A stretch of DNA of 28,260 nucleotides, taken from positions 1-28,260 of the forward strand of contig JADRCO010000686.1 in the NCBI GenBank assembly GCA_021464525.1, read 5' to 3'. Positions 1 to 10,675 of the stretch are shown here, in pieces. Source of the DNA: Rhizophagus sp. LPA8_4_AMF. Taxonomy: Eukaryota; Glomeromycota; Glomeromycetes; Glomerales; Glomeraceae. Made by a program: the position numbers and the translations under genes. The stretch's first letter is position 1. Each line of letters starts with the position of its first letter. The notes under the pieces are model-generated. The model ran no database searches. It worked only from the letters and a program-made list of their open reading frames with translations, and was not told where the DNA came from.

Positions 1-83
1 ATATTTACTTAAAATGGATAAGCTAAAAAGTCTATCAATAGTTTAAAATTATATACGGGACGTTAGTCTCCGTGGTATAAACC

Positions 84-172
84 AGTTATTCCACGGGATA
101 ACCATGAATATCAATGATTTCACGGCTGCGCCGTGAAAATCATTGATATCCATGGCTACCCGTGGAATAACT
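84..172. repeat. Near-perfect hairpin palindrome with GGC-TGC-GCC apex
   Basis: The two arms, about 43 bases each, are reverse complements with a few mismatches. They begin AGTTATTCCACGGG on the left and end CCCGTGGAATAACT on the right. The three-base loop TGC (127-129) sits between GGC and GCC. No gene adjoins it. It looks like a small foldback element. The same nine-base apex recurs in the hairpin at 19969-20019 although the stems are unrelated. Confidence 0.85.
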
Positions 173-516
173 ATTACTTATTACACATATCATAGGTTGA
201 AATTTAATTGAAATATGATGTTTAACTTACAACGATATATTACTTACAAATATGGCAGAGATAGTGTAGTGTTACAGTGTGGCCAATGTAATCACGGGAT
301 TTACATTTACACAATACATTATATGATCCAGTTACTTTTCTTTCAACAAATTTATAGTAAACGCGTAATTTCAAAAAAATTATATATATAAATAGTACCT
401 TACCTTTCCTTCGTCCTTGGTTACTATTTCACCCTGAGTGTTCATTCAAATGTATCGATAGAAACATTATAATTAGAGTTGGGTGCCAAAATGTTTCGGA
501 TATAGCAAAATGCTGA

Positions 517-756
517 AACTCTTGCTCACCTCCCTATGCAAGCGAAGATAATTTCCAAGATAAATTTCTAGCAACTTATCAAAGTGTAACCAAGTTGATA
601 CGACATAAAGATCAAGATCTTGTAATGGTTAACGCTTTCTATCTTGGACAACTATTAGACCAACTGCCAACTCCAACGGAACGACTTTCATATAAACAAA
701 AATTTACTTCTTATTATGCAATTATAGCAAAAAAGATCTACAAACAACTTCTTTGA
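517..756 (+). pseudogene. Protein-like open frame captured inside the hAT-like element
   Basis: The frame is open for 79 codons from just after a TGA at 514-516 to a TGA at 754-756, with no plausible ATG start. The conceptual product has a balanced, protein-like composition. It includes DNFQDKFLATYQ, then VNAFYLGQLLDQLPTPTERL, then SYYAIIAKKIYKQLL at the end. This differs from the Asn/Ile/Lys/Phe-rich translations of the surrounding DNA. Several AG dinucleotides near 530-580 could be splice acceptors, so it may be a captured terminal exon. The NAF.LG and A.KIY segments vaguely recall an expanded Rhizophagus protein family, but that is memory, not a match. It is probably an exon fragment carried by the element. 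Confidence 0.45.
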
Positions 757-779
757 ATTCTTTCCATCGACATCCAAAA

Positions 780-1060
780 TCAATCTTAAAGTTGAATTTC
801 GGTAATAATTTGGAATTTCGGCATCAATTTTGGATTTTCAGCAACAGTTTGGGATTTGGGATTTCAGCAATTATTGCATTGGGATTTCGGCACCCGATTT
901 TAAATTTTAACAATGGTCTGTAATTTCAGCAATGGTTTGGGATTTTGGCAACCATTTGGGACTTTGACAATAGTTTAGATTTCGGCAATTTGATTCCAAA
1001 CTATTGTCGAAATCTCAAACCATTACTGAAATTTAGAATTATGCTTGGAATTTCGGCAAG
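780..1060. repeat. Degenerate short tandem repeats, consensus near TTTGGGATTTCGGCAA
   Basis: The right half of the hAT-like element holds about ten imperfect copies of a 20-35 base unit built on GGGATTTCGGCAA or GGGATTTCAGCAA. Around 965-1030 some copies are inverted (AAACTATTGTCGAAATCTC), giving local foldback potential. The 96-codon frame that overlaps this tract is a by-product of the repeat and is not annotated. Confidence 0.65.
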
Positions 1061-1115
1061 AGTTTCAACATTTTGCTATAGCCGAATTATTTCGGCACCC
1101 AACTCTAATTATAAT

Positions 1116-1780
1116 ACGTGCGTACTGCGACAACAATTTAACTTACTTCAAGTAACATTATTAATCCATGGATTCTTTAGACAAATCTGCCGCAAATACT
1201 ATTCTCTTGATGCTAATATGTCAAGTATTGAATAAATAAAAATTGAATTAAAAAATTCAATTTTGAAAAAATAATACTTTACAGGAATTCAAATGTCATA
1301 GTCTTCATTCAGATGTAGCGATGTAGCCGGAAATGTCGTATAACATTTTCCGGATTTTCTCTAAAGAAACAGAAATTATATGAAGGGTGCTTTGAGTATA
1401 AAGGATAGTAATCACATACAAATTTAGCCTTAAATTGTAAAATCACAAAATCTTCAATCTTCGCTTTATATGCATGATAAACTGAAACATACATAGAGTG
1501 ATAATTTTATATACTATTCGGTTACTTGATTTCTTATTTTTTGAGCGTATCATCAAAAATTAAATTGATTGCAAGATCGTTTCCAATGTCGATTATATCC
1601 ATGTAAACAATCTATTTTCAAGTTATACAATGCGACATTTCAGTCGCTGTAGATCATCTTTTTATCAATACATAACGAATTAATAGAGAAATTTTACGTT
1701 GAATTGGAATTTCATGATTAATGATCTTTATTTAAAATATATACTAAATATAGAAATCTAGGTGTTTTTTGTGAGTTTAC
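1116..1780. other. Intergenic, no supported feature
   Basis: AT-rich sequence with no convincing coding frame on either strand. A 61-codon minus frame at 1309-1494 is at chance level and has no recognisable composition. Confidence 0.5.
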
Positions 1781-2141
1781 GGGAATGACATATCGGCCGA
1801 TTTGGGATATTGAGCTTTAATTATTTACCCCAAAAATCCCAAAAATATGATCTAGTCAATTAAAAAGCACTCCATAATAACTGAAAAGCACCCCATGATA
1901 AACTTTTTTGCCCTAATTTTATTACACAAGACTACGTCTAACCCATTGTCCCACTACCTAACCCATTGTCCCGCTATTTAAATCATGTCAAACCAACTGT
2001 CTCACCCTAAAATCAGCCGGGTTTAAAATCATTTAGTTTACTGGCTGCTATAGAAGTCAATTATTATGTACCACATGACGGTATTTAATTGATCTACCTC
2101 AAAATTTTAGGGACTTCCTCTATTGGCCGATATGCATTTCC
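1781..2141. mobile_element. MITE-like element with CATATCGGCC termini
   Basis: The left end reads GGGAATGACATATCGGCC and the right end, reverse-complemented, reads GGAAATGCATATCGGCC. That gives terminal inverted repeats of about 18-20 bases enclosing about 360 bp. The interior has two short tandem duplications: CTAACCCATTGTCCC twice around 1938-1975, and a GAAAAGCACCCCATGATAA-like unit twice around 1862-1903. No coding frame is inside. A TTTA occurs close to each end (1776-1779 and 2143-2146) as a weak target-duplication candidate. Confidence 0.5.
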
Positions 2142-2524
2142 ATTTAATATAACCAAAAGTCTCAATTAGGACAAAAAAAATTCTACTAGGAATTGTAAGT
2201 CCAGAGTAAAAATTTTTTTTGTACCGATTTATCTATCGATTTTTACTAATAAGATTAAAATGTAATAACTGATAAATATTATATGTATAATTAAATGTAC
2301 GCGCAGTGATAATACTGTAATAGGAATATATATAAAAGTGTGTAATTCTATAGAATTTCTGATGAAAAGTCGATTTTTTTCGTTTGTAACGCTTAAAATT
2401 TTTACAATTCATTTTGTGACACTTATAACACCTGTCATACCGTTTTATTTATTCTCAAAGTGTATCGCAAATTTGTTTTATATTGTCAAAACGACAAAGT
2501 TTGAGACGAGCGTGTTGTCGTAAA

Positions 2525-3435
2525 CTGGGGTGTATGATAAGATTTGATATATATTAATTTTATTTTTTTTTCACTCACTTTGCTGTAGAATTCGTCTTAA
2601 AAGGTTATAATTTATTTGATATCGTATTTCTTTATTTATGTTATTTATTTATTTTATGGTTACTATACTTAAATATTTTTTTATTGATAGGACAAGAATG
2701 CGTATGAAGGAGACATATCTTAATAATAAAAATCGTTTTTAATCAATCAGGTTAGCGCCTTAGCTTATAGAAGTTTACATAGATTTATAGTTTGTAAAAA
2801 ATATATATATAGTAAATATAAAAACTTTGTAGTATTATACTGTATGGTTCAAATTCTGAAGAAAATATGCTCATTTATTATTTTAACATTAAATTTTTTT
2901 TTATATACTGTACACGAAAAAATCAATGAATTAAAAAAAAACACGAAAATTATTCTAGATATTGTAAATGCTTCTTTGCTCTTTTCCTTAAAACACTGCA
3001 AAAGTTTTTACTAGAATGTTTGAGATATAAATATCTTTGCACTATTTTTTTTCTAAAAAAATTTTGGGCTACATAGTACGCTAAATCTTCAATGATATCT
3101 GATTGGGTGTCTACAATCAGGCCGACCACAAACATAGTACTAGCCGTATAGTAAAAATCATTGTAGATTTTTTGTGTACAAGCTATTTTGAATCTGACAT
3201 CCCGAAATAAATGATATAAAAAAATACTGATTAATTCTCCAAATAAATTTTACGCTGGGATTGTAATCAAAATCTTAGTAATTATTCAAAAGAATCATTT
3301 CCAATTGTAAAAAACGGAAAACACTATGTATCGCGAGAAGTTAAATTTTTTGCGGAAATTTTGAAATTTCTATAGAAAAATCTTCACTAATGATTTTTAC
3401 TGTGATCGCCCTGACTCCTGAGTGTACACCCCAGT
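2525..3435. repeat. Candidate element bounded by an 11-bp inverted repeat ACTGGGGTGTA
   Basis: ACTGGGGTGTA at 2525-2535 (with flanking TAA before and TGA after) is matched in inverse orientation at 3425-3435 (TACACCCCAGT). Similarity outside the 11 bases is weak. The interval of about 0.9 kb contains a minus-strand open frame of 99 codons (2950-3249), which makes a decayed transposon or retro-copy possible. The arms are short, so chance pairing cannot be excluded. Confidence 0.25.
2950..3249 (-). pseudogene. Orphan 99-codon open frame, possible exon or gene fragment
   Basis: The minus frame is open from 3249 to a TAA at 2950-2952. The only in-frame ATG gives a 61-residue product starting MFVVGLIVDTQSDIIEDLAY. 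Upstream of that ATG the frame stays open and reads FRDVRFKIACTQKIYNDFYY, which is more protein-like than random AT-rich DNA. The C-terminal part is basic (VLRKRAKKHLQYLE). I do not recognise the family. Frames of this length are expected about once by chance in the window, so composition is the only support. It lies inside the candidate element bounded by ACTGGGGTGTA repeats. Confidence 0.3.
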
Positions 3436-3895
3436 AAAGTATGTTGACCTTCTAATTAACAGGCAGCGTCCCTTTTATTAAAAAAAATTCTCATTTAGTG
3501 TTGTGCGCTTTTCAAAGTTTATTGTAAAAATAAAAATGACAGAAACCTAATAAAATCCTGAACTTGAATATTTTTTATTTAGATGCAAATATATAAAAGG
3601 ACAATTCTTCATAATTTTTTAAAATTATTCAATTATGAATATAATTACTGCGTTAGGCTATAACACATGAAGAAAATCAGACAAAATTGAGGTACAAAGA
3701 CCGCAGTATTGCATATTACTGCAAACAAGTGATTTTAATCATAACTTATGATCAAAAGGTAGTGTACCGTTACGCGTGTTTGATAAATATTTTGAATTCG
3801 AGTCGAGTATTAATTTAACCCATGAATTGATTATAGGACAACTCGGTCAAACTCAATTTATGTAAAAAATATATATAAAATGAGTGAACTTTATG

Positions 3896-4241
3896 CTCAC
3901 CAGAGGAAAATTCACCAGAGGTAAAATCATCTCAGGTAAAATTCATCATTATCATATTAAAATCTAAACTTTTTCAGTTTAAAAAAAACAAAATAAATTT
4001 ACAATTTTTAATGCAATATTATATATAAGATAAATAAATAAAACTGCCTAAAAATTAGTTTATGCATTATACTTATGAATTAAGGTAAAATTTATCTTTG
4101 GTGAATTTCACCATAAAATATTGGAAAATTTAACGTATTACATGTAAATCAAGGTGAAATTCACCTTTATTAAATTTTACTAAAATTTTATATCTTTAAT
4201 AATTATTTATATAAATAAAGGTAAAATTCACCTCGGGTGAA
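3896..4241. repeat. Element built of repeated AGGTAAAATTCACC motifs
   Basis: The motif AGGTAAAATTCACC or its reverse complement occurs about seven times with small changes (3903, 3917, 3934, 4083, 4100, 4151, 4219). The two ends, CTCACCAGAGGAAAATTCACC and TTCACCCGAGGTGAATTTTACC when reverse-complemented, pair as terminal inverted repeats. TATAAAAT occurs at 3874-3881 and 4242-4249, but only the second abuts the repeat, so it is weak evidence for a target duplication. No coding frame. Confidence 0.5.
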
Positions 4242-4405
4242 TATAAAATTAATTCATATAAAATAAATCAACAGATAATAATAACCAATTTGTTATGTGA
4301 CACAATATTTTTAATCAAATAAACTGGTTTATTTTATTCAATTAAATAAACAGGTTCAGATCCTTTTATTTATACGCCCACAAACATTTCAAGCACATGC
4401 GATAT

Positions 4406-4665
4406 TACCGTCTAGCACTGCATATAGTATCCCCCTTTGAGCGTACCCCCACCTTATAAGACCCGGGTATTTTACTAGGTACAAAAATTTTACCCTTGAT
4501 TAGTACCCCCTTAATTTTGGTAACTTTACCTTAATTCTGGTAAAAATTATATTTTATACCCTTATATAATACCCGGTATCTCACAAATACTCCCGGGTAT
4601 TATTCAATTTTTGAACCAGGTTTTTTGTATAAGACCCGGGGTACTATATGCAGTGCTAGACGGTA
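4406..4665. mobile_element. TA-flanked MITE with CCGTCTAGCACTGCATATAGTA termini
   Basis: Perfect terminal inverted repeats start CCGTCTAGCACTGCATATAGTA at 4408 and end with the reverse complement at 4663. Both are immediately flanked by TA, the target preference of Tc1/mariner-type elements. The inner arms carry further imperfectly paired CTTATAAGACCCGGG blocks. The interior repeats TACCC/GGGTA and CCCGGG motifs many times and has no coding frame. At about 256 bp without a transposase it is a classic miniature inverted-repeat element. The superfamily call rests only on the TA flanks. Confidence 0.75.
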
Positions 4666-6522
4666 CTTGTAATAAGGTTAAATTGAATTATTAAATTAGT
4701 TTACTGATATTAAAAATTTAGCAATGAAAAATATGTCTCTAATCGATCAAAGTCATGCGAAACATGGGTCATTAAAACTATAAATCCCGACTTAATCAAA
4801 ATTCGAGGAGCACTATTAATAGATATGTGATCTTCCAAAAGAAAATCAAAGAAAACAAATTTACTAAACCCTAATTCAAATCAATTTAGAGGAAGGTGCA
4901 CTATCATATAACAAGAATCGCAGTTTATTGTCTGCTGGAGCGTTAGCGAAGGTCATTTTACTGTACTGCATTAGACGACTTTGTGGTAATCCATGCAATT
5001 TTCTTTTCGTCCATCCACTTTGCTTTTTCCTTTTTTGATTATATATCACCCTTTTTTGTTACACTGATGATTTTGTAACACTGCTTATTTTATTTGGTGT
5101 TACATATTTTTATATAGTATGCTATAACGATAATGTTTACGACGGACTTCCGTTACCTAGTATAAATAAACATGGCAGGTATTAATTTAATAATTTACAG
5201 CACGTAACGCTTTTGGTTAATTTCTCTTAAAGATAATTTTAGATGGTTTAGTTTCGTCAATTTATAACTATTCACACTTGCAAATAAATCTCGTATCTAA
5301 ACAAATAAAATATTTAATTTTTTAACGTAAAATTTGAACATAAAAAATGAAATTAAAAAATATCGGAAATAAATAAAAAAATAGTTTTTATATACCAACC
5401 GACTTTCAACACTTAAATCTGCTTAGCATTTAGTATAGAGCTTAAATTATAATGATATAAAAACAATAAAATATAATGAAATTATAAAACAGTAACGGTA
5501 ACGAAACGTAATTCAAAGATGATTTACAAAATGAATTATATTAAGTATTATTATTAAACAAATTTTACTTCAAACTCTTATTTTTCAAACCAATTCGACA
5601 AAAAGTATTTCTCTATAATGTATCCGCAGCTAAATATTGTGGTTATAATTATTTTTATTATTAATAATTTTCATTTCTAATTTCTACTGGTATGAAATCC
5701 TTTTAATTATTTATGCCAATGAATATTATTTTTATTATATTCAATATTATTAAAGGGTTTAAAGCTTTAAAAATAATAAATTTGATTACTATTTCGGCAT
5801 AGTAATAATTAAATTGTTTTTACTTTAAATATATTAATATAATTTTTCAAATTTTTTTTTCTAAAAAAAAAAGCCTTTTAGTCGGACTGTCAACGTGGAA
5901 ACAATCAGGTATAAATTCACCTCGATTTTTACAGTAGTATTTTTAATTGAATTTTTTTAATTAATAATCACATAATTATGTTAAATGTTAAAAAATATAT
6001 TTTATAATCTTAATAGTACTACAATACGAGCCGAAATTTACCGACCAGAATTCCAGTCCGGAAGGAAACTTTGAAGTTACCATTAATGCATAATACATAA
6101 ATATAAATAAATATGGATAATCATAAATTTAGAATTTTTTTTTTTCAATATTATTTTTTTTTTATTAGAATTTTTATTATACATGCATATTTCGATATAA
6201 ATTTAAATTGACAACTTTATTCGTCTTGTCATGGCCGATGCAGATCAAGGATGGATTAGCGTTTACCATAAAATTAAAATAAACCCAATATTATGCTTGC
6301 TTTAATTTTTATGCGTTGATAACACTAACCATTAATGGGTAATAAATATAACACAAAATTTTTTGATCAGCAATTAAAAGTTGAATAATTATGTTAATTA
6401 TCATATTTATAATATTACTAGCTTATAAACAACCATAATTGAAATTTTCATATTAATATTAATTTGAATAATTACTTGTTTCAAATTATTCTAAGCTTAA
6501 ATCTTACATTTTGTTCTTTTTT
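4666..6522. other. Long AT-rich intergenic region
   Basis: No supported gene or repeat. A short ATG frame near 6232 (MADADQGWISVYHKI..., 24 codons) has non-random composition but is too short to call. The 3' side of this interval is the downstream region of the 344-residue gene. Confidence 0.5.
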
Positions 6523-7557
6523 TTAAATTAATTCGTTAAGAAATTGGTGATGTGGAAAATTATTATATTGTTGCTGCGGCGAATAAATACAATTTCCAAC
6601 ACCATCTCTTGGCAATTCATTATTCTCATGACTATAAGTTGATCTCATTTCTTGTGAAATATTAATATTGTTTTGATCAACTTGTTGCAGATGTTGTGGA
6701 TGTTGTGGATGACTTGTTTGAACAATATTATTATTAGGTGGCACAAGAAAGTCACAATTCTGACTAGCATCTATCGACCCATTATTCTCATGAAGTAAAT
6801 TTGTATGTCGTTGTGTGTAACCTCCATTAGCAGGGGCATAATCATCGTTTGGAAGAAGAGTATAATGCGAATCAACTTGTTGTTGATGAGTGTAACCTCC
6901 AATTGCATCTTGATTAACATAATTATAATCACCATTATAATTTGTTTCCATCATATTATTCTCTTGAAATAATGATATTCTCTCAGGAGCATGTTGTGGC
7001 GCTTGTTGCTGCGGATGATGATGATCATTTATGTGTTGTGGGATATTATTATCGAGTTGCTGTTGAATATTATTAACGTCAACTCCATTTTGTTGATGTA
7101 AACCATTATCAAAATAAGTTGGATTATTTATTACCAAAGTTGCTTGCGTATTATGATCATGAAAAGAATTCATACTTCCACTATAATCTGTTCTCGCTTC
7201 TTTTTCAGGAACATAAAATTTCACAAAATGTGAAGGAAGTACAATTTTTTTTAATTCTTGTTCAAGCTGTAATCTTTGATTTAAATTTAATGACTCTCGT
7301 TTCAAAATACTCACATCAATTTCAATTCCATTTAATAAATTTAAAACTGAAGTATGTGAAATTAATTTGTACATAACATAATAATTTTCATTATTTAAAT
7401 GTTCATAAAAAAATCCACGATCGTCATAATCATAATGATCATTCAAATTGGAATCTTGTGGAATTTTTTTACATTCTATCACATAAAAATTGTCATCGTG
7501 TGATGTATGATGATAAAATTTAAATTCATTACATTGTAAAGATAATTTGTTTGACAT
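6523..7557 (-). CDS. Family member with Q/N/H-rich C-terminal tail, 344 aa, function unknown
   Basis: Intronless 344-residue frame, far longer than chance allows here. Residues about 10-120 are the diverged family domain. KFYHHTSHDDNFYV matches the GRF(F/Y)H...IFLIT block of the short paralogs. DHYDYDDRGFFYEH matches their DPDD..L.YDHEF block, NYYVMYKLISHTSVLNLLN matches YYVRCKLLS..VEDLLN, and LNLNQRLQLEQEL matches LSPQQKLSLEESL. The N-terminal QRR..IKG segment is absent. Residues about 140-344 are low complexity, dominated by Q, N, H, Y and D, with HPQHPQHLQQ, repeated ENN and GGYT(H/Q) modules, and no signal peptide or membrane segment. The tail is prion-like and often seen in regulatory or condensate-forming proteins, but that role is inferred. 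The start ATG at 7557 follows a TATATATATATA run at 7657-7670. I do not recognise the domain. Confidence 0.85.
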   Translation of the reverse strand: MSNKLSLQCNEFKFYHHTSHDDNFYVIECKKIPQDSNLNDHYDYDDRGFFYEHLNNENYYVMYKLISHTSVLNLLNGIEIDVSILKRESLNLNQRLQLEQELKKIVLPSHFVKFYVPEKEARTDYSGSMNSFHDHNTQATLVINNPTYFDNGLHQQNGVDVNNIQQQLDNNIPQHINDHHHPQQQAPQHAPERISLFQENNMMETNYNGDYNYVNQDAIGGYTHQQQVDSHYTLLPNDDYAPANGGYTQRHTNLLHENNGSIDASQNCDFLVPPNNNIVQTSHPQHPQHLQQVDQNNINISQEMRSTYSHENNELPRDGVGNCIYSPQQQYNNFPHHQFLNELI

Positions 7558-7822
7558 AGTCTAAAAGAGGCGTTAAAGAAGCACAACGTTGTATGTAATG
7601 ATAATTCTAAGTTCGTCAATGTAAAATTTTAATTCTATAAAAAAAAAAAATTTGAATATATATATATATACAGTAGTTCTATATACAAATGTCTTTTAAT
7701 TCCCTTTGAAGTTATTTGAAAAAAAAAGGGTTTTTAAAATGAGTAAAAATTGGAAATACAAAAAAAAATATATATTGCAGTAAAATTATTTAACAAATTT
7801 TTTATTTTAAAAAAAAGCGTGA

Positions 7823-8086
7823 ATGTTCACGGATGTTATTAAAATGAACTATGCTAATCATTTTTATAGCGTTGAATTGTATGAGAAATTTGTGTTCCCC
7901 TTTTTTTTCCGAATGGCGTGTTGTTTATTATTTATTAATATTATGTTAATGTTGATTCGTAGCACGTCAACTAAACATGTATGGAAATGTTATAAAAGAA
8001 ATGAACCAGCAGAAATAATATTTTTTTACAATTTTTCGTTGAACAAACACAATATCAAAATTATCAAAATTATAATTCATATATAG
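7823..8086 (+). CDS. Doubtful small ORF with one hydrophobic segment
   Basis: An 87-codon ATG frame, divergent from the 344-residue gene and 265 bases from its start. The predicted product has one hydrophobic stretch (FVFPFFFRMACCLLFINIML) that could span a membrane, then a short polar part and an Ile-rich end. Length alone is at chance level in such AT-rich DNA and no family is recognised. It is listed only because of its mixed composition and position. Confidence 0.2.
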   Translation: MFTDVIKMNYANHFYSVELYEKFVFPFFFRMACCLLFINIMLMLIRSTSTKHVWKCYKRNEPAEIIFFYNFSLNKHNIKIIKIIIHI

Positions 8087-10675
8087 TTAATATGAAGACG
8101 TTTAATTAATCATTGAATTAGGATTGCATTATTGCATTAACATTAATTAGTAATAATGAATACCGTATGTAATAAATATAGTAATAATAAAATAATAATA
8201 ATGAATTTTTAATTCTGGAGTGATCATCTTTAACCGGAAACTGGAGATAAAAATTTCCTGGGCGTAAATTAGAATATCATCACTTTTTTGATCCATTTTA
8301 GCTTCGGTTATAGTATTAAAAGACTACCATTTTTTTTTTTTAAAGCCTGCTGCTTGCTTTTGTAGAAAAATTTCTTTCATTCAAATTATTATCGGAACTA
8401 TTATTTGTATCTACTTGATGATCAATTACGCCTCATTCTTTCAATACGTATCAATTATGTAATAAATATTTACCTTTATTGGTTGTACTATATCAACAAT
8501 TAATAAACTTTGCGTAAAATAATATATATTTACATTTTTGTAGATTCTGCTGCGTTGAATAATATTCGTAATTAATTTATAGTAGATAGGGTATTTCTAT
8601 ATCGTATAAAATTAGCAAACCGTCTCCAAAAAAATAAATGTTACACCCGCTTGTGATCATGGGACATATCCTCAAATGAGATTTTCAAATATAGTAAATT
8701 TGAATAGATTAGAGTCCACTATAATAATTTAACTTAATCTAGTACTGTCTTACCAGATTGGGTTGTTAAAAAAATTTATTATTGTTATAAATTATTGTTT
8801 ATATAATAAATAAATTCTTGTCATAAATTGGACAATAATTAAGAATAAAAGTTAAAAAATATAAATAATTGTTATTAATTAAAGGTCTCATCAAAGTTTT
8901 ATTTAAGTAAATAATACCTTTTTTTCTAACAAATCAATTTTTTTTTTGTATTTATACTTACTTTTGTGATTTTAGAAAATCATATCTCAACTGTAAAATT
9001 AGTTGTATTTCTATATGTCTGTCTTAATATTTGATAGGATCTTGAAAAAAGTGGTTTTTTAAGGAATTGAATAATGGTTAATTTTTATTTATTTATTTTT
9101 ATTCTATGAAACGTTACTAATAAACTATATCCTATTGTTTAAAAATCATTGCTTGTTACAATATATTTAGCCAATACGCTACTTTGATATAGTTAGAATA
9201 AAATATTTCTGGTACACAATGGAAATTGATCATTGGATTACTATTGGATTATTTATTAACGGTTTTTTTTTTAAAAAAAAGTATTGTGTTCGATGACGCC
9301 CTCAAACATTAGTGCTTGATCAAATCACTTGAAACATTAAAAATTGGTTAGTCGTCTGACGCGATCGTCATCTCGACATACTGTATAAACTAAAGCAACC
9401 GAAATTTAATAACGTTCAAATCCTTGCAAATTGCAATGAATACTTAATTATACTATTATTATATTTATCGCACTTTTCTTTTAACTTTACTGAGCAATTA
9501 TAACAATTCAGTCAAATGAATTAAACTTAGGAGACTAAGCCGACGAGGTAAAAAATTATTCGTGATCCAATTTTTTAGTCATTAACGGTTTTATAAAAAA
9601 ATTTCGACCATAATTTACGAAACATTTCGATCGTAATTCTTTGAAACAATTACGATATTGTATATCTACGGACATTTTGACCGTAAATTCTTTGAAACAA
9701 TTTACTGAAATATATAATAATTTAGAATTTATATTACCATTTTTATTCTTTAAATTTATTATAAATGAACAAATTACTTTATTCAGTAAATTTTTTAAAT
9801 TATAGGACGTCGAGTAACATTAATCTCCACTCCGGGTGAGAAATAAATATACTCTTTTTTAAGAAATATACATTAAATTAATTTTTTTAAAGATTTAATA
9901 ACGGGATTAAAGTAAGGGAGATTATGGTACGGAATTACTGATTTTTTAACGATTATATATAGACACTTTTTACTATTTAACTATTTAACAAAAAAAGAAT
10001 TTAATTCTAGAAGAGAATTAAAAGAATTGAGATTTTGATTATATACTATAAATAGGATTTTAATTTCTTTGTTTTTATACAGTACTATGTTACAGTAATC
10101 TTTAATACTGTTAATTTCATGACATTATTGTGATTCATTTTCGGGTTTATGTAAATTTCTTTCATTCAATAGATATTTCCAATCGAATGAAATCAATCCA
10201 CAATTATATTAGGCTGCGATCGGATAAAACGAATGTTTCATAACCACTTTTGGATAATATTCTGAATAAGAGGATCATCGTTCAAATTTAACTGACCATT
10301 TTAAGATCTTTGTTAACATTCTTGTACAGAAGATTTGAACATTATTTTTCAAAGTGGTTTTTGAATAAAATAACTTAAAGTTTGATATATGGCAAGTGAA
10401 ATATAATCTTATTGTGTGAAAATAATGAAATAGCATATAAATGTCTACATAATAACCAATTCGGACTTACTAATTGTTTAGGAGAATGTAAAGAGGAAGT
10501 GATGGAGAGGATGACGATGGTTGGTGATAAAAGAGGAAGAGATAAAGGAGGTGGAGGCTCAACAAATGATAAAACAAACGACCATTAAGATTACAAGTAT
10601 ATGGAAATTCTTAAATTTTCAAGAACATTATTCACTACGTGAGAACTATTAAATTATAAATAGGACTCGAAGAAG
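8087..10675. other. Intergenic region downstream of the leftward family gene
   Basis: AT-rich with no supported gene. Near its right end, 10480-10570 is purine-rich on this strand (pyrimidine-rich in the sense of the 10676-11098 gene), and 10427-10443 reads GAAATAGCATATAAATG. Both match the 3' flanks of other family copies. A 3-copy tandem repeat lies at 9600-9705. Confidence 0.5.
9600..9705. repeat. Three imperfect copies of TTTCGACCGTAATTCTTTGAAACA
   Basis: Copies start at about 9601 (TTTCGACCATAATTTACGAAACA), 9625 (TTTCGATCGTAATTCTTTGAAACA) and 9674 (TTTTGACCGTAAATTCTTTGAAACA). The second and third are separated by about 25 bases. No coding frame. Confidence 0.6.

Larger units (their letters stand above)
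466..1115. mobile_element. hAT-like non-autonomous element with 8-bp target duplications
   Basis: Terminal inverted repeats of about 50 bases run 474-525 and about 1056-1107. Both begin TAGAGTTGGGTGCC when read inward and stay similar through the TATAGCAAAATG..GAAACTCTTGC segment. The element is flanked on both sides by ATTATAAT (466-473 and 1108-1115). The TAGAG terminus fits the hAT-type YARNG pattern and 8-bp duplications are the hAT hallmark. However, ATTATAAT is its own reverse complement, so it could instead be the outer end of the inverted repeat. The 634-bp interior has a protein-like open frame in the left part and degenerate short repeats in the right part. No transposase is present. 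Confidence 0.7.

Noticed and set aside
945..1235. 96-codon plus-strand frame
   Set aside because: It starts inside the degenerate repeats of the hAT-like element and crosses its right terminus and target duplication.
3901..4245. CRISPR-like spaced repeats
   Set aside because: Repeat copies vary in sequence, spacing and orientation and lie in a eukaryotic setting; they form an inverted-repeat element, not an array.
7119..7376. Plus-strand frame of 85 codons
   Set aside because: Antisense shadow of the 344-residue gene.
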